Origin: Spirochaetaceae bacterium
GTDB lineage: Bacteria; Spirochaetota; Spirochaetia; Treponematales; Treponemataceae
Assembly (NCBI GenBank): GCA_017618015.1
Contig: JAFZVC010000019.1
Span: 1 to 44,045, forward strand
DNA length: 44,045 bases
Direction: 5' to 3'
This document shows, one piece after another, positions 15,376-23,461 of the stretch; position 1 is the stretch's first letter, and each line of letters begins with the position of its first letter. Under the pieces are notes generated by a model. It saw only the letters and a program-made list of their open reading frames with translations, ran no database searches and was not told where the DNA came from. The position numbers and the translations under genes were made by a program.

Positions 15376-15735
15376 ATGATACAAGAATCTGGCGAAATGT
15401 ATTTGGAGACAATTCTGCTGCTTTCACGCAAAAAACCGGATTTACACGCGATAGATATTTCTGACGAAATGAACTTTTCCAAGCCGAGCATAAGCCGTGC
15501 GCTCGGCAGACTCAAAAGCGAAGGCTGCATCACGATCAACGATGAAAACCACATTTCGCTTACAGAAAAAGGTAAGAAGATTGCGGAGAACATATACGAA
15601 AAGCACGAGGTTCTTTCCAAGCTGCTTATGTCGCTCGGCGTTGACGAAGAAACGGCTACGGCGGATGCGTGCAAGATTGAGCATGTCATAAGCGATAAGA
15701 CATTCGCCGCGATAAAAGCAAAATGCAAGGTATAA
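15376..15735 (+). CDS. Short DtxR/MntR-family metal-dependent regulator
   Basis: A 119-residue DNA-binding protein. It has the N-terminal winged helix of the DtxR family: GEMYLETILLL, an HTH with FSKPSISRALGRLKSEG, a wing ending ISLTEKGKKIAE, then metal/dimerisation-type residues (HEVLSKLLMSLGVDEETATADACKIEHVIS). The length matches the short, SH3-less family members often found beside feo iron-transport genes. I chose the ATG at 15376 because GGAGGAG precedes it by a few bases; an in-frame GTG/ATG further up would lie inside the promoter. It probably binds Fe2+ or Mn2+ and represses metal-uptake genes. The PAP2 phosphatase gene follows one base after its stop. Confidence 0.88.
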   Translation: MIQESGEMYLETILLLSRKKPDLHAIDISDEMNFSKPSISRALGRLKSEGCITINDENHISLTEKGKKIAENIYEKHEVLSKLLMSLGVDEETATADACKIEHVISDKTFAAIKAKCKV

Positions 15736-15736
15736 A

Positions 15737-16414
15737 ATGAACAAATCTCTTAAAAAATATTGTCTGCCGATTTTATTATGCATACTGTTCGTACTTTTTA
15801 CGGTAGTCGTAAAAGTCGTGGACGTTCAGGCGATAGGACCACTCGCGTCAAAAATCGGGTTCGCAAAGCTTAACTCCGCGGTTCACAGTTTCGTGCAAAG
15901 CCATATCTCGCAAAATATGCAAGTTCTGTGCTACAACTTTTCTAACGGAGCGGGCATTCTTGCCATCCTTACAGCGGGATTCTTCGCCGTATTCGGTTTG
16001 TTGCAGCTTATCCGCCGCAAAAGCCTTGTAAAAGTTGACAAGGAAATAATCGCGCTCGGCGTTTCATACGCTGTTACAATCGTGCTTTATGTGCTTTTTG
16101 AGAAAATCGCCGTGAACTACCGCCCTGTTCTTGAAGACGGCGAGCTTGCGGCATCCTACCCTTCCACACACACGATGATAGTGCTCTGTATCATGGGAAC
16201 AGCGCGATACGCTTTTGCGCGTTATATCGCGGATAAAAGGCTGCTTCTTACGTCAGAGATATTCTGCATCGCGTTAATGGGACTTACAGCCATGGGACGG
16301 CTTTTTAGCGGAGTGCATTGGTTCACTGACATAATTGGCGGGGTGCTTGTTTCTGCGGCGATAGTCACATTCTACCGTGCTTCAATACGCGATTGCGCGA
16401 AAATGGAGAATTGA
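15737..16414 (+). CDS. PAP2-family membrane phosphatase
   Basis: A 225-residue membrane protein with about five to six hydrophobic segments and the three PAP2 phosphatase motifs: KIAVNYRP (about residues 117-124), the PSxH motif as YPSTHT (about 135-140), and GRLFSGVHWFTDIIGG (about 193-208), with His as nucleophile and the Asp as partner. It should remove a phosphate from a lipid phosphate (phosphatidate or undecaprenyl diphosphate) at the outer face of the membrane. It begins one base after the regulator's stop and ends just before the kinase gene, so the three form an operon. Exact substrate cannot be read from sequence. Confidence 0.87.
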   Translation: MNKSLKKYCLPILLCILFVLFTVVVKVVDVQAIGPLASKIGFAKLNSAVHSFVQSHISQNMQVLCYNFSNGAGILAILTAGFFAVFGLLQLIRRKSLVKVDKEIIALGVSYAVTIVLYVLFEKIAVNYRPVLEDGELAASYPSTHTMIVLCIMGTARYAFARYIADKRLLLTSEIFCIALMGLTAMGRLFSGVHWFTDIIGGVLVSAAIVTFYRASIRDCAKMEN

Positions 16415-16422
16415 GGCACAGA

Positions 16423-16959
16423 ATGATTCTGCTTATCGGTGGGTCAAGCCATGTTGGTAAAACGCTTATAGCGCAAAAGCTTCTTGAGCGCACGCAATTT
16501 CCGTACACAAGCCTTGATCACTTAAAGATGGCTTTTATCCGCACAAAAAAAACGGAACTTACCACCGAGGACGACTACGAAATGCGCTACTTTTTGTGGC
16601 CTTTCGCTGCCGAAATGATAAAAACCGCCATAGAAAACGACCAGAACATGATTGTAGAGGGCTGCTACATTCCGCGCGAATGGAAGCAGAGCTTTACGCC
16701 GGAATATCTTTCGCATATTTATTGCACATTCATCACGATGAGCGAAGATTACATAAGGCGCAATTTCGACACGATACAAAAAACCGAGAACGCGATTGAG
16801 CACAGAATGCCAGACGAACTTGATATAGAACGGCTCATAATGTGCAGCAAACACTTCCGGGAAGATTGCGCCGCATCCCAGACACCGAACATCGACATAA
16901 CGGACAAATTCGACGCGGACGCACTTACAGAGCAGATAATAAAAAACGCCGGGCTGTAA
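16423..16959 (+). CDS. P-loop kinase-like protein, unknown substrate
   Basis: A 178-residue cytoplasmic protein starting almost directly with a Walker A motif (MILLIGGSSHVGKT), as in small-molecule kinases of the adenylate-kinase/2-phosphoglycerate-kinase type. SLDHLKMAFIR follows as a likely substrate or lid segment, and MIVEGCYIPREW (about residues 78-90) looks like the second conserved strand of this group. I chose the ATG at 16423 because GAGG precedes it by six bases; the earlier in-frame ATG at 16393 overlaps the PAP2 gene and has no such site. It is the last gene of the regulator/PAP2 operon. Confidence 0.75.
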   Translation: MILLIGGSSHVGKTLIAQKLLERTQFPYTSLDHLKMAFIRTKKTELTTEDDYEMRYFLWPFAAEMIKTAIENDQNMIVEGCYIPREWKQSFTPEYLSHIYCTFITMSEDYIRRNFDTIQKTENAIEHRMPDELDIERLIMCSKHFREDCAASQTPNIDITDKFDADALTEQIIKNAGL

Positions 16960-17054
16960 AAACAGATATCGCTAACAATCGTACTTTTTTTCATTTTTTT
17001 TCTCGTAAATCCGCCAAAAAGTTTATTTTTTCCACAAGCAAGCGCGTATAAAAG

Positions 17055-17085
17055 ATATGCAGGGGTTCTGTGAAATTCTGCATAT
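17055..17085 (+). repeat. Leader inverted repeat upstream of the nuclease-like pseudogene
   Basis: Perfect 8-bp inverted repeat ATATGCAG/CTGCATAT with a 15-nt loop, 24 bases upstream of the GTG start. It could be a leader hairpin or a regulator site; nothing else indicates which. Confidence 0.35.
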
Positions 17086-17108
17086 TCTCTTAAACAGGGG
17101 GTCGCATT

Positions 17109-18004
17109 GTGGACGACCGAAAACTAACGCCGGAAGAGAAATGGGATCGGGCAACAATTGCCAATGATTTCATATTTTATAAGGTGATGCGGGATAATCC
17201 CGATGTGTGCCAGAGACTTCTGGAAATTCTTTTGGAAATTGAAATTGAGACAATCAAAATGAACTGTCAGGAGGTCATAGACATCGACTGGAAGAGCAAA
17301 GGTGTCAGACTTGATGTGTACGTGAAAGGTACTGACAAGGTTTTCGATATTGAAGTACAGACGACAGATACAAAAGAGCTACCAGAACGCGCGAGGTATT
17401 ACCAAGGTGTGATAGATGTTGACAGTTTGAACTCGGGACAGTTTTACAAGGATCTTAAGGACTCGTACATAATCTTCATTTGTATACCGGACATTTTCAA
17501 CAGAGGATTGCCAGTGTACACGTTCGAGAATCTCTGCCGGCAGGATACGACGCTTCCTTTGGGTGACAGGGCATTGAAATACTTTTTCATTTCGGAAAAC
17601 TGTGATAAACTGTTGAACGAAGAACAGAAGGCGTTCATACGGCTGGTCAAGGCACGTTCACAAAGTTCACTTAAAGCCTTGACACAGCCGTTTCTCAGGT
17701 CGAAAAATATTTTCGACCTGAGATGAGGCTCGTGAGCGGGCAAGGGTGCAGCGATGCTTTTACAGAGAGAATTGAGCTTCTTGCTGACGAAGTAAAGCAC
17801 AACACTGACTATAAGAGGCAGTTTATGGAATGGGAACGACAGAAAGCGTATGAATACAGAAAAGGCATGCAGGAAGCCAAGCTCGAAGCAGCGCGGAATT
17901 TTCTTGCCGAGGGTATCGTTCCTGAGATAATAGCCCGTTGCACAGGACTTCCGCTGGAAGAAGTACAAAAGCTTGCAAAAGAGACGTGCGTCACAAAAGC
18001 GTGA
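17109..18004 (+). pseudogene. PD-(D/E)XK nuclease/transposase-like gene, broken by insertion
   Basis: Two reading frames make up one gene. The first (17109-17726, GTG start after a G-rich site) gives 205 residues typical of the PDDEXK_2/'T_den put_tspse' Rpn-like family: NDFIFYKVMRDNPDVCQRLLE, then the nuclease core RLDVYVKGTDKVFDIEVQT (the D...ExQ form) and RARYYQGVIDVDSLNSGQ. It then runs into unrelated residues and stops. The second frame (from about 17726) gives the family's C-terminus: GCSDAFTERIELLADEVKHN, then a Glu/Lys/Ala-rich tail ending around LPLEEVQKLAKE. RLV occurs on both sides of the break, separated by 86 bases (not a multiple of three), so an insertion shifted the frame. The left part keeps the catalytic residues and might still be made. 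Confidence 0.8.
17640..17725. repeat. 86-bp palindromic insertion inside the nuclease-like gene
   Basis: Holds two hairpins. The first (17640-17690) pairs CGGCTG-GTCAAGGC with GCCTTGAC-A-CAGCCG around a 22-nt loop. The second (17694-17722) is a perfect 13-bp stem, CTCAGGTCGAAAA/TTTTCGACCTGAG, with an ATA loop. The flanking codons cgg ctg gtc and agg ctc gtg both read RLV, consistent with duplicated target sequence. Confidence 0.65.
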
Positions 18005-18005
18005 C

Positions 18006-18035
18006 TATGCCGTCTGCATGGGGTGCAAACGGCAT
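18006..18035. terminator. Strong hairpin between convergent genes
   Basis: 12-bp stem (ATGCCGTCTGCA/TGCAAACGGCAT, one G-T position) with a TGGGG-type loop, between the nuclease-like pseudogene and the giant lipoprotein gene. No T-run follows, so it may be a barrier or processing structure rather than a classical terminator. Confidence 0.5.
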
Positions 18036-18062
18036 TGCTTTCCGCGCGGTGACAAACAGCCC

Positions 18063-18084
18063 TGCTATACAGCGGTTACTGTAT
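18063..18084. repeat. Inverted repeat spanning the stop codon of the giant lipoprotein gene
   Basis: CTATACAG/CTGTATAG, 8-bp perfect stem with a 6-nt loop that contains the TAA stop of the minus-strand gene. An outer pair, TTTCCGCG (from 18039) and CGCGGAAA (ending 18103), flanks it. A short hairpin just after the end of a C-type-lectin domain is seen at diversity-generating retroelement targets. Confidence 0.55.
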
Positions 18085-21000
18085 AGTGCGGACTACGCGG
18101 AAACCGATGTAGATGCTCCGATATCCAGGATCTAAGTGGTTATATCTGGAAGAAACTCCATCGCGAACGACAGTGAAACGCCCGACATTGCTACTATTAT
18201 TCCAAAGGATTCCTGTGGCTGGCGTATCGTTGTTTGGTACTGTTTTTGCACTATAATCCCAGCACCACTCCCTTAAGCTTGCGTTCATAAAGTCACTGTC
18301 ACGAGCTGTATACTCCCACTCCGCTTCAGTCGGCAGACGGTAGCCATCCGCATCAAAGTTGCATGTAATCACCCCAGTAATAAAATTACTGTGTAAGCCC
18401 TCCAAACCGGACGGTGGCGATTCATAACTCCATTCGTCTGGATCAGTTTCACCGTTGACCGCGTAGCACGGCGTAAGTCCGTCGGCGATGCTCAATTTGT
18501 TGCAATACACGAGAGCATCAAACCAGCTTACCTCATTAACAGTTCCCTCGCCAGATCCAGTTCCCATTACAGCAGCATACTCGGCCCGCGTAACTTCATG
18601 GTCACAGACATACATATTCGGGATTTCAACCGTACGTCCTTCAATAAATACTACTGAAGCCGTATCGCCTGAACCGACAGCCCCACTCACCGTCGCTCCG
18701 GAAACGTAGGCAAAGCCAAGCGTACTTCCTGTAAGCGGAATGTTCTCGTCTTTTGCAGGTGCATCCTTGTATGTCGCGACGGCATGGAGCGTGTACGGTA
18801 AACCGTCGTATATCTGCAGGTCTGTCGGGATTGTCAATGACGCATAGCCAGCGCCTGTTGTTATGTACGTTGCCGCCGGGTATGTCGTTGACGGGATTGT
18901 CGCAAGTATGTCGTTTAAGCAATACAGAGTGAAGCTCCATGTAATGTCCGATGCTCCCGCAGAAACAGTCGTTCCGTTGTTAGTGACGGCAGCATTAACT
19001 TTGATAACGGAGCCCGGTGCGACAGTCGTGTTCGCGCAAGAAAGCACGACGCTGTAGTCCAGAGACGTGTTTATATCACCGCCAGACGCGACAAACATAA
19101 GATCATTGGTAGCAGATCCAGTACCAGTCATAACCTCGTAGCTCGCATCGCTCGTGAACATGGAACTTAACTGACTTGCAGTCATGCCTGACTGGTTGTT
19201 TGTGATTAAAACAGGAGTTCCTGCTTCCGGCTTTCCAGAAGGAAGGCTAACACCGATGCTACTTGTTGTATCAAGTATACCCGACACATTAATAACTTTG
19301 TTCTGATAAAGATATACATTGTTCGGTTTAGAGTCACTGCCTGTATTTCCTGTTATATTAACATTACCTTGTACTTTCAACGTACCGTTATTGGAAACAC
19401 CGCCACCAGCAGTTGTTGCAGAGTTACGGGTGATGGAACTGTCTATAACCGTGACGGTTGCTTGGTCAGCGAGTATCAAACCAGCACCATATGACTGTCC
19501 TGAATTTTCAGTTATAGAGCAGTTATTAATGGTAACGGTTCCTTTTGAAACTGCGATTCCTCCGCTTTTATTATTATTTATATTGCAGTTCTCAATGTTT
19601 ACATTTGTGGTTGCGCTTGTTGAATTGACATTAATTGCATAATTCTTGTTTTCTGGAACATTACAGATAGTAAGGTTTTTAATAGTAACATCTTTATCAC
19701 AAGTTATATTCAGTAATATATTAGAGTTGGTATCGTCGTTCAAAACAGTACCGTCAAGCATGTCACGGCTTTTGTCAGACCCCTGTATCGTAAGCGTTGA
19801 ATTATTGAAATTACCTAAAGTGCCTTGTGTACCATTCGAAAGCGATACAGCCTCTTTTATCACACCAGTTATATTGATAACGTAATTTGCGGCTACATTG
19901 AGGTCTTTTATTTTTGCAAGTGCATCTTTTACTGTTAAATATGGTAATTGCTGACTTCCGTTTCCACCTTCATCTTTCGTTTTTCCACCATGATCAGCAT
20001 CCGCGACATAAATATTCGGATTCACGACAAGCTTTCCTATGTCGTCGCCAGAAGTACCGATAGAGTAGTTTCCGTCAGTAAGAGTAAACTTGCTTGCCGC
20101 GCTTGCGACAACCGAAGACGCCCCGTTTGTTTCAGGAACAAGGACGGTCGTACCGGGCGTATAGGAAGGAAGTTCCAGAAGAATACTTCCACTGCTTGTA
20201 AAGGCGTCACCAATCTTAATTTGAGAAGCATTTCCTGTAGTAGCATCCAGTTTTATTGATACTCTCTGATCGCCTGAGCTGCTTACCGGAATCGATATAT
20301 TACCGTCAAGTTTAAGCTGTACGGCATTGCTAGTATTGTATATTATACATCTCGCCGTGTTTCCACTAATAGTACAATTCTTAAGATTTAATACGCCATA
20401 TTCAGAGTTAACTATAAGGTAACTCTTCGCCGTGTCAGTCACCTCAGTAGATCTACAGTGCGTTATTGTACAATCTTCAAGCGTAACTGTTCCTTTGCTC
20501 CATATAGCATTTCCATTATCACGATTTGTTTTTGTTATCGTACAATTCTTTAGCGTTACATTTGTATAACGCTCGGCAACCAAGCCCATGCAAGAACCGG
20601 TTCCTGTGGGATAATTAACAGCCCCATCTATCGTAATGTTTTCAAGCGTAACAGGAGGCTGTGTTTGAACTTTTATAGTGTAATTACCAACATCACTACT
20701 ATCTGTAACTTTGTTCTTAATTGTTCTGTTCGCTCCGTATCCTTTTATTGTAAGAGTACCGGACGTAAGGGTGCTAATTAAAACTTGATCCTGAATATCA
20801 CTCATAAGCCGGATAACGTAATTGCAGCCGGACTCTCCACTTCCTATAACAGAAAGGACTTTAGACACCGTAGCAAATGGCGCGACAGAAGAACCGTCAC
20901 CAGTCGTATCGTTTCCTGAAGTTGAAACATAGAAATTCGTGCGGGCGTAACTTTTTATCAAATCTTGTGTTACCTCAAACGAATGTCCATTTATCGGGGA

Positions 21001-21906
21001 ATTGCTTGCGCCGTCTTCAATCCATGTGTTAGTTGTCATACTGTCGAACACGTTTATTGCTTGATCGTAGCTATATAGAACCGTATTGCCATTTTTGAAC
21101 ACCAAAGTGATATCATAAACTCCGCTTTTTATGCCAGTAACGTTGATTCTGTATTGATTACTTCCTTCTACTTTGCTTGCAGACGGGCTTTCCCAAACAG
21201 CTCCCTGCGGTTTATGATTCACAACGATTTCGGGCTGATAATCGCTTGCAACATACAAATCGATACTTCCGGTTCCATTCGATGTCACAATCGGAGCAAG
21301 GACGATGTTTACTGGTTGCAACACGTTCGATTCGGAAAGATTTGAATCGTAAGTGTATGTTCCTTTAAGTTTTGTCGTAACTGAGCTGTCGGGGTTAGGC
21401 GTTTTCATCTCCAGCGTGATGGTCCATTTATATCCGAGCTCAAGCGCGATAGAGAACGTTCCGTCCGCTGCTGTTCCCGTGCGTGTTCCTGAATAGTTCG
21501 GAGCCGTGGCGGTAACTGTATACGTTGCGCCTGTCGTGTCCAGGCTTGGTATTGCAAAGCGTCCTTCTTTCGTTGTGTTTATCTCGCCAAAATACGCCAT
21601 TTCAGAAGGAACGGCACCGTTTACTTTGCTGGAATCAACCGCCATGCCGCCGGTAATGAGGACCTCGCGGGTATTCGAACCGTTTGCGTTGTCGGAGGAG
21701 TTATGATTATTTATTGAGGAAGAAATGTCATCGAAAAGGTTACTACAAGAGGCAAAAAGGAATGGCAGTACGAGAAGGACAAAAATCGCGATACGGGCGA
21801 ACGCTGTGCGTGCGGGCGCAACATCCGCTTTCTGCGCGAAAGCTGAGTCCAGTGCGGAATCAGGCAGCTTTTTTGAAAAATCATTTTTTATATGCGAAAA
21901 GGTCAT
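18076..21906 (-). CDS. Giant lipoprotein: beta-helix repeats plus C-terminal FGE/C-type-lectin domain
   Basis: A 1276-residue surface-type protein. A long basic N-terminus is followed by a hydrophobic core (IAIFVLLVLPFLFASC) with a lipobox Cys at about residue 54, then a Ser/Asn-rich tether. A carboxypeptidase-regulatory-like domain at about 80-180 (YTVTATAPNYSGTRTG) comes next. From about 320 (FYVSTSGNDTTGDGSSVAPFATV) there are two long right-handed beta-helix blocks with repeated strands (VTLEDCTITHC, VNIENCNINNN, VTINNCSITEN). The last ~200 residues are an FGE/SUMF1-type C-type-lectin fold (PNMYVCDHEVTRAEY; VSWFDALVYCNKLS; YRLPTEAEWEYTAR; ending IGFRVVR). Start at 21906 is set by GGAGG seven bases upstream. 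Possibly an adhesin or ligand-binding variable protein. The FGE catalytic role is not claimed. Confidence 0.82.
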   Translation of the reverse strand: MTFSHIKNDFSKKLPDSALDSAFAQKADVAPARTAFARIAIFVLLVLPFLFASCSNLFDDISSSINNHNSSDNANGSNTREVLITGGMAVDSSKVNGAVPSEMAYFGEINTTKEGRFAIPSLDTTGATYTVTATAPNYSGTRTGTAADGTFSIALELGYKWTITLEMKTPNPDSSVTTKLKGTYTYDSNLSESNVLQPVNIVLAPIVTSNGTGSIDLYVASDYQPEIVVNHKPQGAVWESPSASKVEGSNQYRINVTGIKSGVYDITLVFKNGNTVLYSYDQAINVFDSMTTNTWIEDGASNSPINGHSFEVTQDLIKSYARTNFYVSTSGNDTTGDGSSVAPFATVSKVLSVIGSGESGCNYVIRLMSDIQDQVLISTLTSGTLTIKGYGANRTIKNKVTDSSDVGNYTIKVQTQPPVTLENITIDGAVNYPTGTGSCMGLVAERYTNVTLKNCTITKTNRDNGNAIWSKGTVTLEDCTITHCRSTEVTDTAKSYLIVNSEYGVLNLKNCTISGNTARCIIYNTSNAVQLKLDGNISIPVSSSGDQRVSIKLDATTGNASQIKIGDAFTSSGSILLELPSYTPGTTVLVPETNGASSVVASAASKFTLTDGNYSIGTSGDDIGKLVVNPNIYVADADHGGKTKDEGGNGSQQLPYLTVKDALAKIKDLNVAANYVINITGVIKEAVSLSNGTQGTLGNFNNSTLTIQGSDKSRDMLDGTVLNDDTNSNILLNITCDKDVTIKNLTICNVPENKNYAINVNSTSATTNVNIENCNINNNKSGGIAVSKGTVTINNCSITENSGQSYGAGLILADQATVTVIDSSITRNSATTAGGGVSNNGTLKVQGNVNITGNTGSDSKPNNVYLYQNKVINVSGILDTTSSIGVSLPSGKPEAGTPVLITNNQSGMTASQLSSMFTSDASYEVMTGTGSATNDLMFVASGGDINTSLDYSVVLSCANTTVAPGSVIKVNAAVTNNGTTVSAGASDITWSFTLYCLNDILATIPSTTYPAATYITTGAGYASLTIPTDLQIYDGLPYTLHAVATYKDAPAKDENIPLTGSTLGFAYVSGATVSGAVGSGDTASVVFIEGRTVEIPNMYVCDHEVTRAEYAAVMGTGSGEGTVNEVSWFDALVYCNKLSIADGLTPCYAVNGETDPDEWSYESPPSGLEGLHSNFITGVITCNFDADGYRLPTEAEWEYTARDSDFMNASLREWCWDYSAKTVPNNDTPATGILWNNSSNVGRFTVVRDGVSSRYNHLDPGYRSIYIGFRVVRTIQ

Positions 21907-21968
21907 TTTTGCCTCCATACTTTTTCGTATGCCCAGAGTCGATGCAATACGCAAAATACTCCATTAAG

Positions 21969-21997
21969 ATTATAGCACGGTTTTATCGTTCCGTCCA
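21969..21997 (-). promoter_or_regulatory. Promoter of the giant lipoprotein gene
   Basis: Minus strand: perfect TATAAT (21969-21974), 17-bp spacer, TGGACG (21992-21997, 4/6). It lies about 60 bases upstream of the start at 21906. Confidence 0.6.
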
Positions 21998-22051
21998 TGT
22001 TAAGGCAAAATTTTATATAGATGATTTTGCGTTAGCAAAATAGAATCCGTG

Positions 22052-22164
22052 TGGCAGTTTTCGGGGTACGGGGCAAAGCCCCGTAGAGGGGGTAGCGGAC
22101 AAGACCGGAGCGAGCGGCGAAGCCGCGAGTGAGGACTTGGGAGCGAGGGGGAAACATCCCCCTC
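22052..22164 (+). repeat. GC-rich hairpin repeat, possible copy B of the dispersed family
   Basis: Contains TACGGGGC-AAA-GCCCCGTA (22067-22085), a central GCGGC-GAA-GCCGC hairpin, and GAGGGGG/CCCCCTC (22145-22164). The order (hairpin, GGGGGTAGCGG block, hairpin, GGGGGAAA..TCCCCC hairpin) resembles copies A and C, but base identity is lower. It lies between tRNA-Pro and the giant lipoprotein promoter. A small ATTTTGC-GTTA-GCAAAAT hairpin (22024-22041) precedes it. Confidence 0.5.
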
Positions 22165-22189
22165 CTGCTTTAACTTTAAAATAAAAATA

Positions 22190-22262
22190 TCGGGCAAGCG
22201 GGATTTGAACCCGCGACCTCCAAGTCCCGAACCTGGCGCGCTACCAACTGCGCTATTGCCCG
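22190..22262 (-). tRNA. tRNA-Pro (CGG)
   Basis: Cloverleaf on the minus strand: acceptor CGGGCAA/TTGCCCG with discriminator A, D stem GCGC, anticodon stem CCAGG/CTTGG and loop TTCGGGA giving CGG, and T arm GCGGG-TTCAAAT-CCCGC. CCA is not encoded. Confidence 0.94.
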
Positions 22263-22271
22263 AATTGAAAA

Positions 22272-22306
22272 AAGTATAAAAAAGCCCATCGGTCAGATGG
22301 GCTTTT
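22272..22306 (-). terminator. Terminator-like hairpin between tRNA-Asp and tRNA-Pro
   Basis: Minus strand: AAAAGCCCATC-N5-GATGGGCTTTT, 11-bp stem then TTATAC. It stands directly after tRNA-Asp and about 9 bases before tRNA-Pro, for which no separate promoter is evident. Confidence 0.75.
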
Positions 22307-22307
22307 G

Positions 22308-22381
22308 CGGGAGCGACGGGGCTTGAACCCGCGATCTTCGGCTTGACAGGCCGACGCGATAACCAGCTTCGCTACGCCCCC
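22308..22381 (-). tRNA. tRNA-Asp (GTC)
   Basis: Minus-strand cloverleaf: acceptor GGGGGCG/CGCTCCC with one G-T pair and discriminator G, anticodon stem TCGGC/GCCGA with loop CTGTCAA giving GTC, and T arm with TTCAAGC. CCA is not encoded. Confidence 0.94.
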
Positions 22382-22393
22382 GTGACGGTGTTC

Positions 22394-22422
22394 ACTATAT
22401 AAAACTCAAAAAAAAAAGTCAA
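22394..22422 (-). promoter_or_regulatory. Promoter of tRNA-Asp
   Basis: Minus strand: TTGACT (22417-22422), 17-bp spacer rich in T, TATAGT (22394-22399), about 13 bases from the tRNA 5' end. It is divergent from the ankyrin-gene promoter. Confidence 0.75.
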
Positions 22423-22452
22423 TACACCGTATAAAAAATTATTTCCCCATCG

Positions 22453-22481
22453 TTGACTATTCCAAATTTACCCCTTAGAAT
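22453..22481 (+). promoter_or_regulatory. Promoter of the ankyrin-repeat gene
   Basis: TTGACT (22453-22458), 17-bp spacer, TAGAAT (22476-22481). AGGAG stands six bases before the ATG at 22519. Confidence 0.75.
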
Positions 22482-22518
22482 CTTATGGAGGACTATCTAA
22501 AGTCTTTAGGAGACACCG

Positions 22519-23433
22519 ATGAAAAAAGCCATTTCAATATTGCTCGTCATTTTGACTTTCGCACTTATTTCGGCTCAGACCGTGGGCGAAAACGGTTTTA
22601 CTGAGCTGATGAAAGCAGCCCGGACAAATCAGTTCACGGACGCATCAAAGCTTATCGCGGAGAAAAAGGACATAAACGCCGCGGACGATTCGGGCTGGAC
22701 CGCGCTCATGTGGGCAGCAAGATACAACTCTAAAGACGTGATAAGCCTTCTTGTCATTGCGGGAGCAAACCTTGAGGCGAAGCAGGAATCGGGCTTCACG
22801 GCTCTTATGATAGCGTCCGCTTTCGGCTCTTCCGACGCAGTGCAGCTCTTACTGAACGCAGGCGCGGATGTGGAGAACCGCAACAACATCGGTATGACAG
22901 CACTTATGACGGCGACAGAGACAGATTCCGCCACGATAGCGCAGATTCTGCTCAACAACGGTGCGGACATAGAAGCAGCCGACTATTACGGAAAGACAGC
23001 GTTAATGTGGTCTGCCGTAAGAAACGCCGACGACACAGCGAACCTTCTTATAGCATACGGTGCAAATGTCGATGCAAAGACACACTCCGCTTCTTTTGAA
23101 GAGGAGCAGGAGCAGAACTTCTGGGCATTGAACGCATACGATCCTTACGGAAAGAATGATTCTTCAAGAACGGCAATGATGCTCGCAGCACAGGCGAACT
23201 CCGCAGACGTTCTTAAGCTTCTTATAAGGGAAAAAGCTGATTTGGAGGCTGTTGACGGTACGGGTCAGACGGCTCTTATGTACGCAGCTGTGAATGACGC
23301 GACAGATTCGCTGAAGCTCCTTATAAACGCGGGTGCAAAGCGCGCCACAAAATCGAATGATGGCAAAACAGCGCTTCAGCTAGCAAAAGAAGCAGAGAAT
23401 TCCGCAGCCGTGGACATTCTTCTTAGCAAGTAA
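22519..23433 (+). CDS. Exported ankyrin-repeat protein
   Basis: A 304-residue protein with a cleavable signal peptide (MKKAISILLVILTFALISAQ, probable cut after SAQ or ISA) and then about eight ankyrin repeats: GFTELMKAARTNQ, GWTALMWAARYNS, GFTALMIASAFGS, GMTALMTATETDS, GKTALMWSAVRNA, RTAMMLAAQANSA, GQTALMYAAVNDA and a final GKTALQLAKEAEN. A non-repeat loop (about residues 190-210) interrupts the array. It should act in the periplasm as a protein-binding scaffold; periplasmic ankyrins in other bacteria often protect or partner oxidative-stress enzymes. No partner gene is adjacent. It has its own promoter and a clear ribosome-binding site. Confidence 0.9.
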   Translation: MKKAISILLVILTFALISAQTVGENGFTELMKAARTNQFTDASKLIAEKKDINAADDSGWTALMWAARYNSKDVISLLVIAGANLEAKQESGFTALMIASAFGSSDAVQLLLNAGADVENRNNIGMTALMTATETDSATIAQILLNNGADIEAADYYGKTALMWSAVRNADDTANLLIAYGANVDAKTHSASFEEEQEQNFWALNAYDPYGKNDSSRTAMMLAAQANSADVLKLLIREKADLEAVDGTGQTALMYAAVNDATDSLKLLINAGAKRATKSNDGKTALQLAKEAENSAAVDILLSK

Positions 23434-23461
23434 CTAAAAAGGCACCGCCCATCACATTCTG

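Noticed and set aside
18006-18035. Classical intrinsic terminator for the pseudogene or lipoprotein gene
   Set aside because: The stem is strong but no T-run follows on either strand, so it is listed only as a hairpin of uncertain role.
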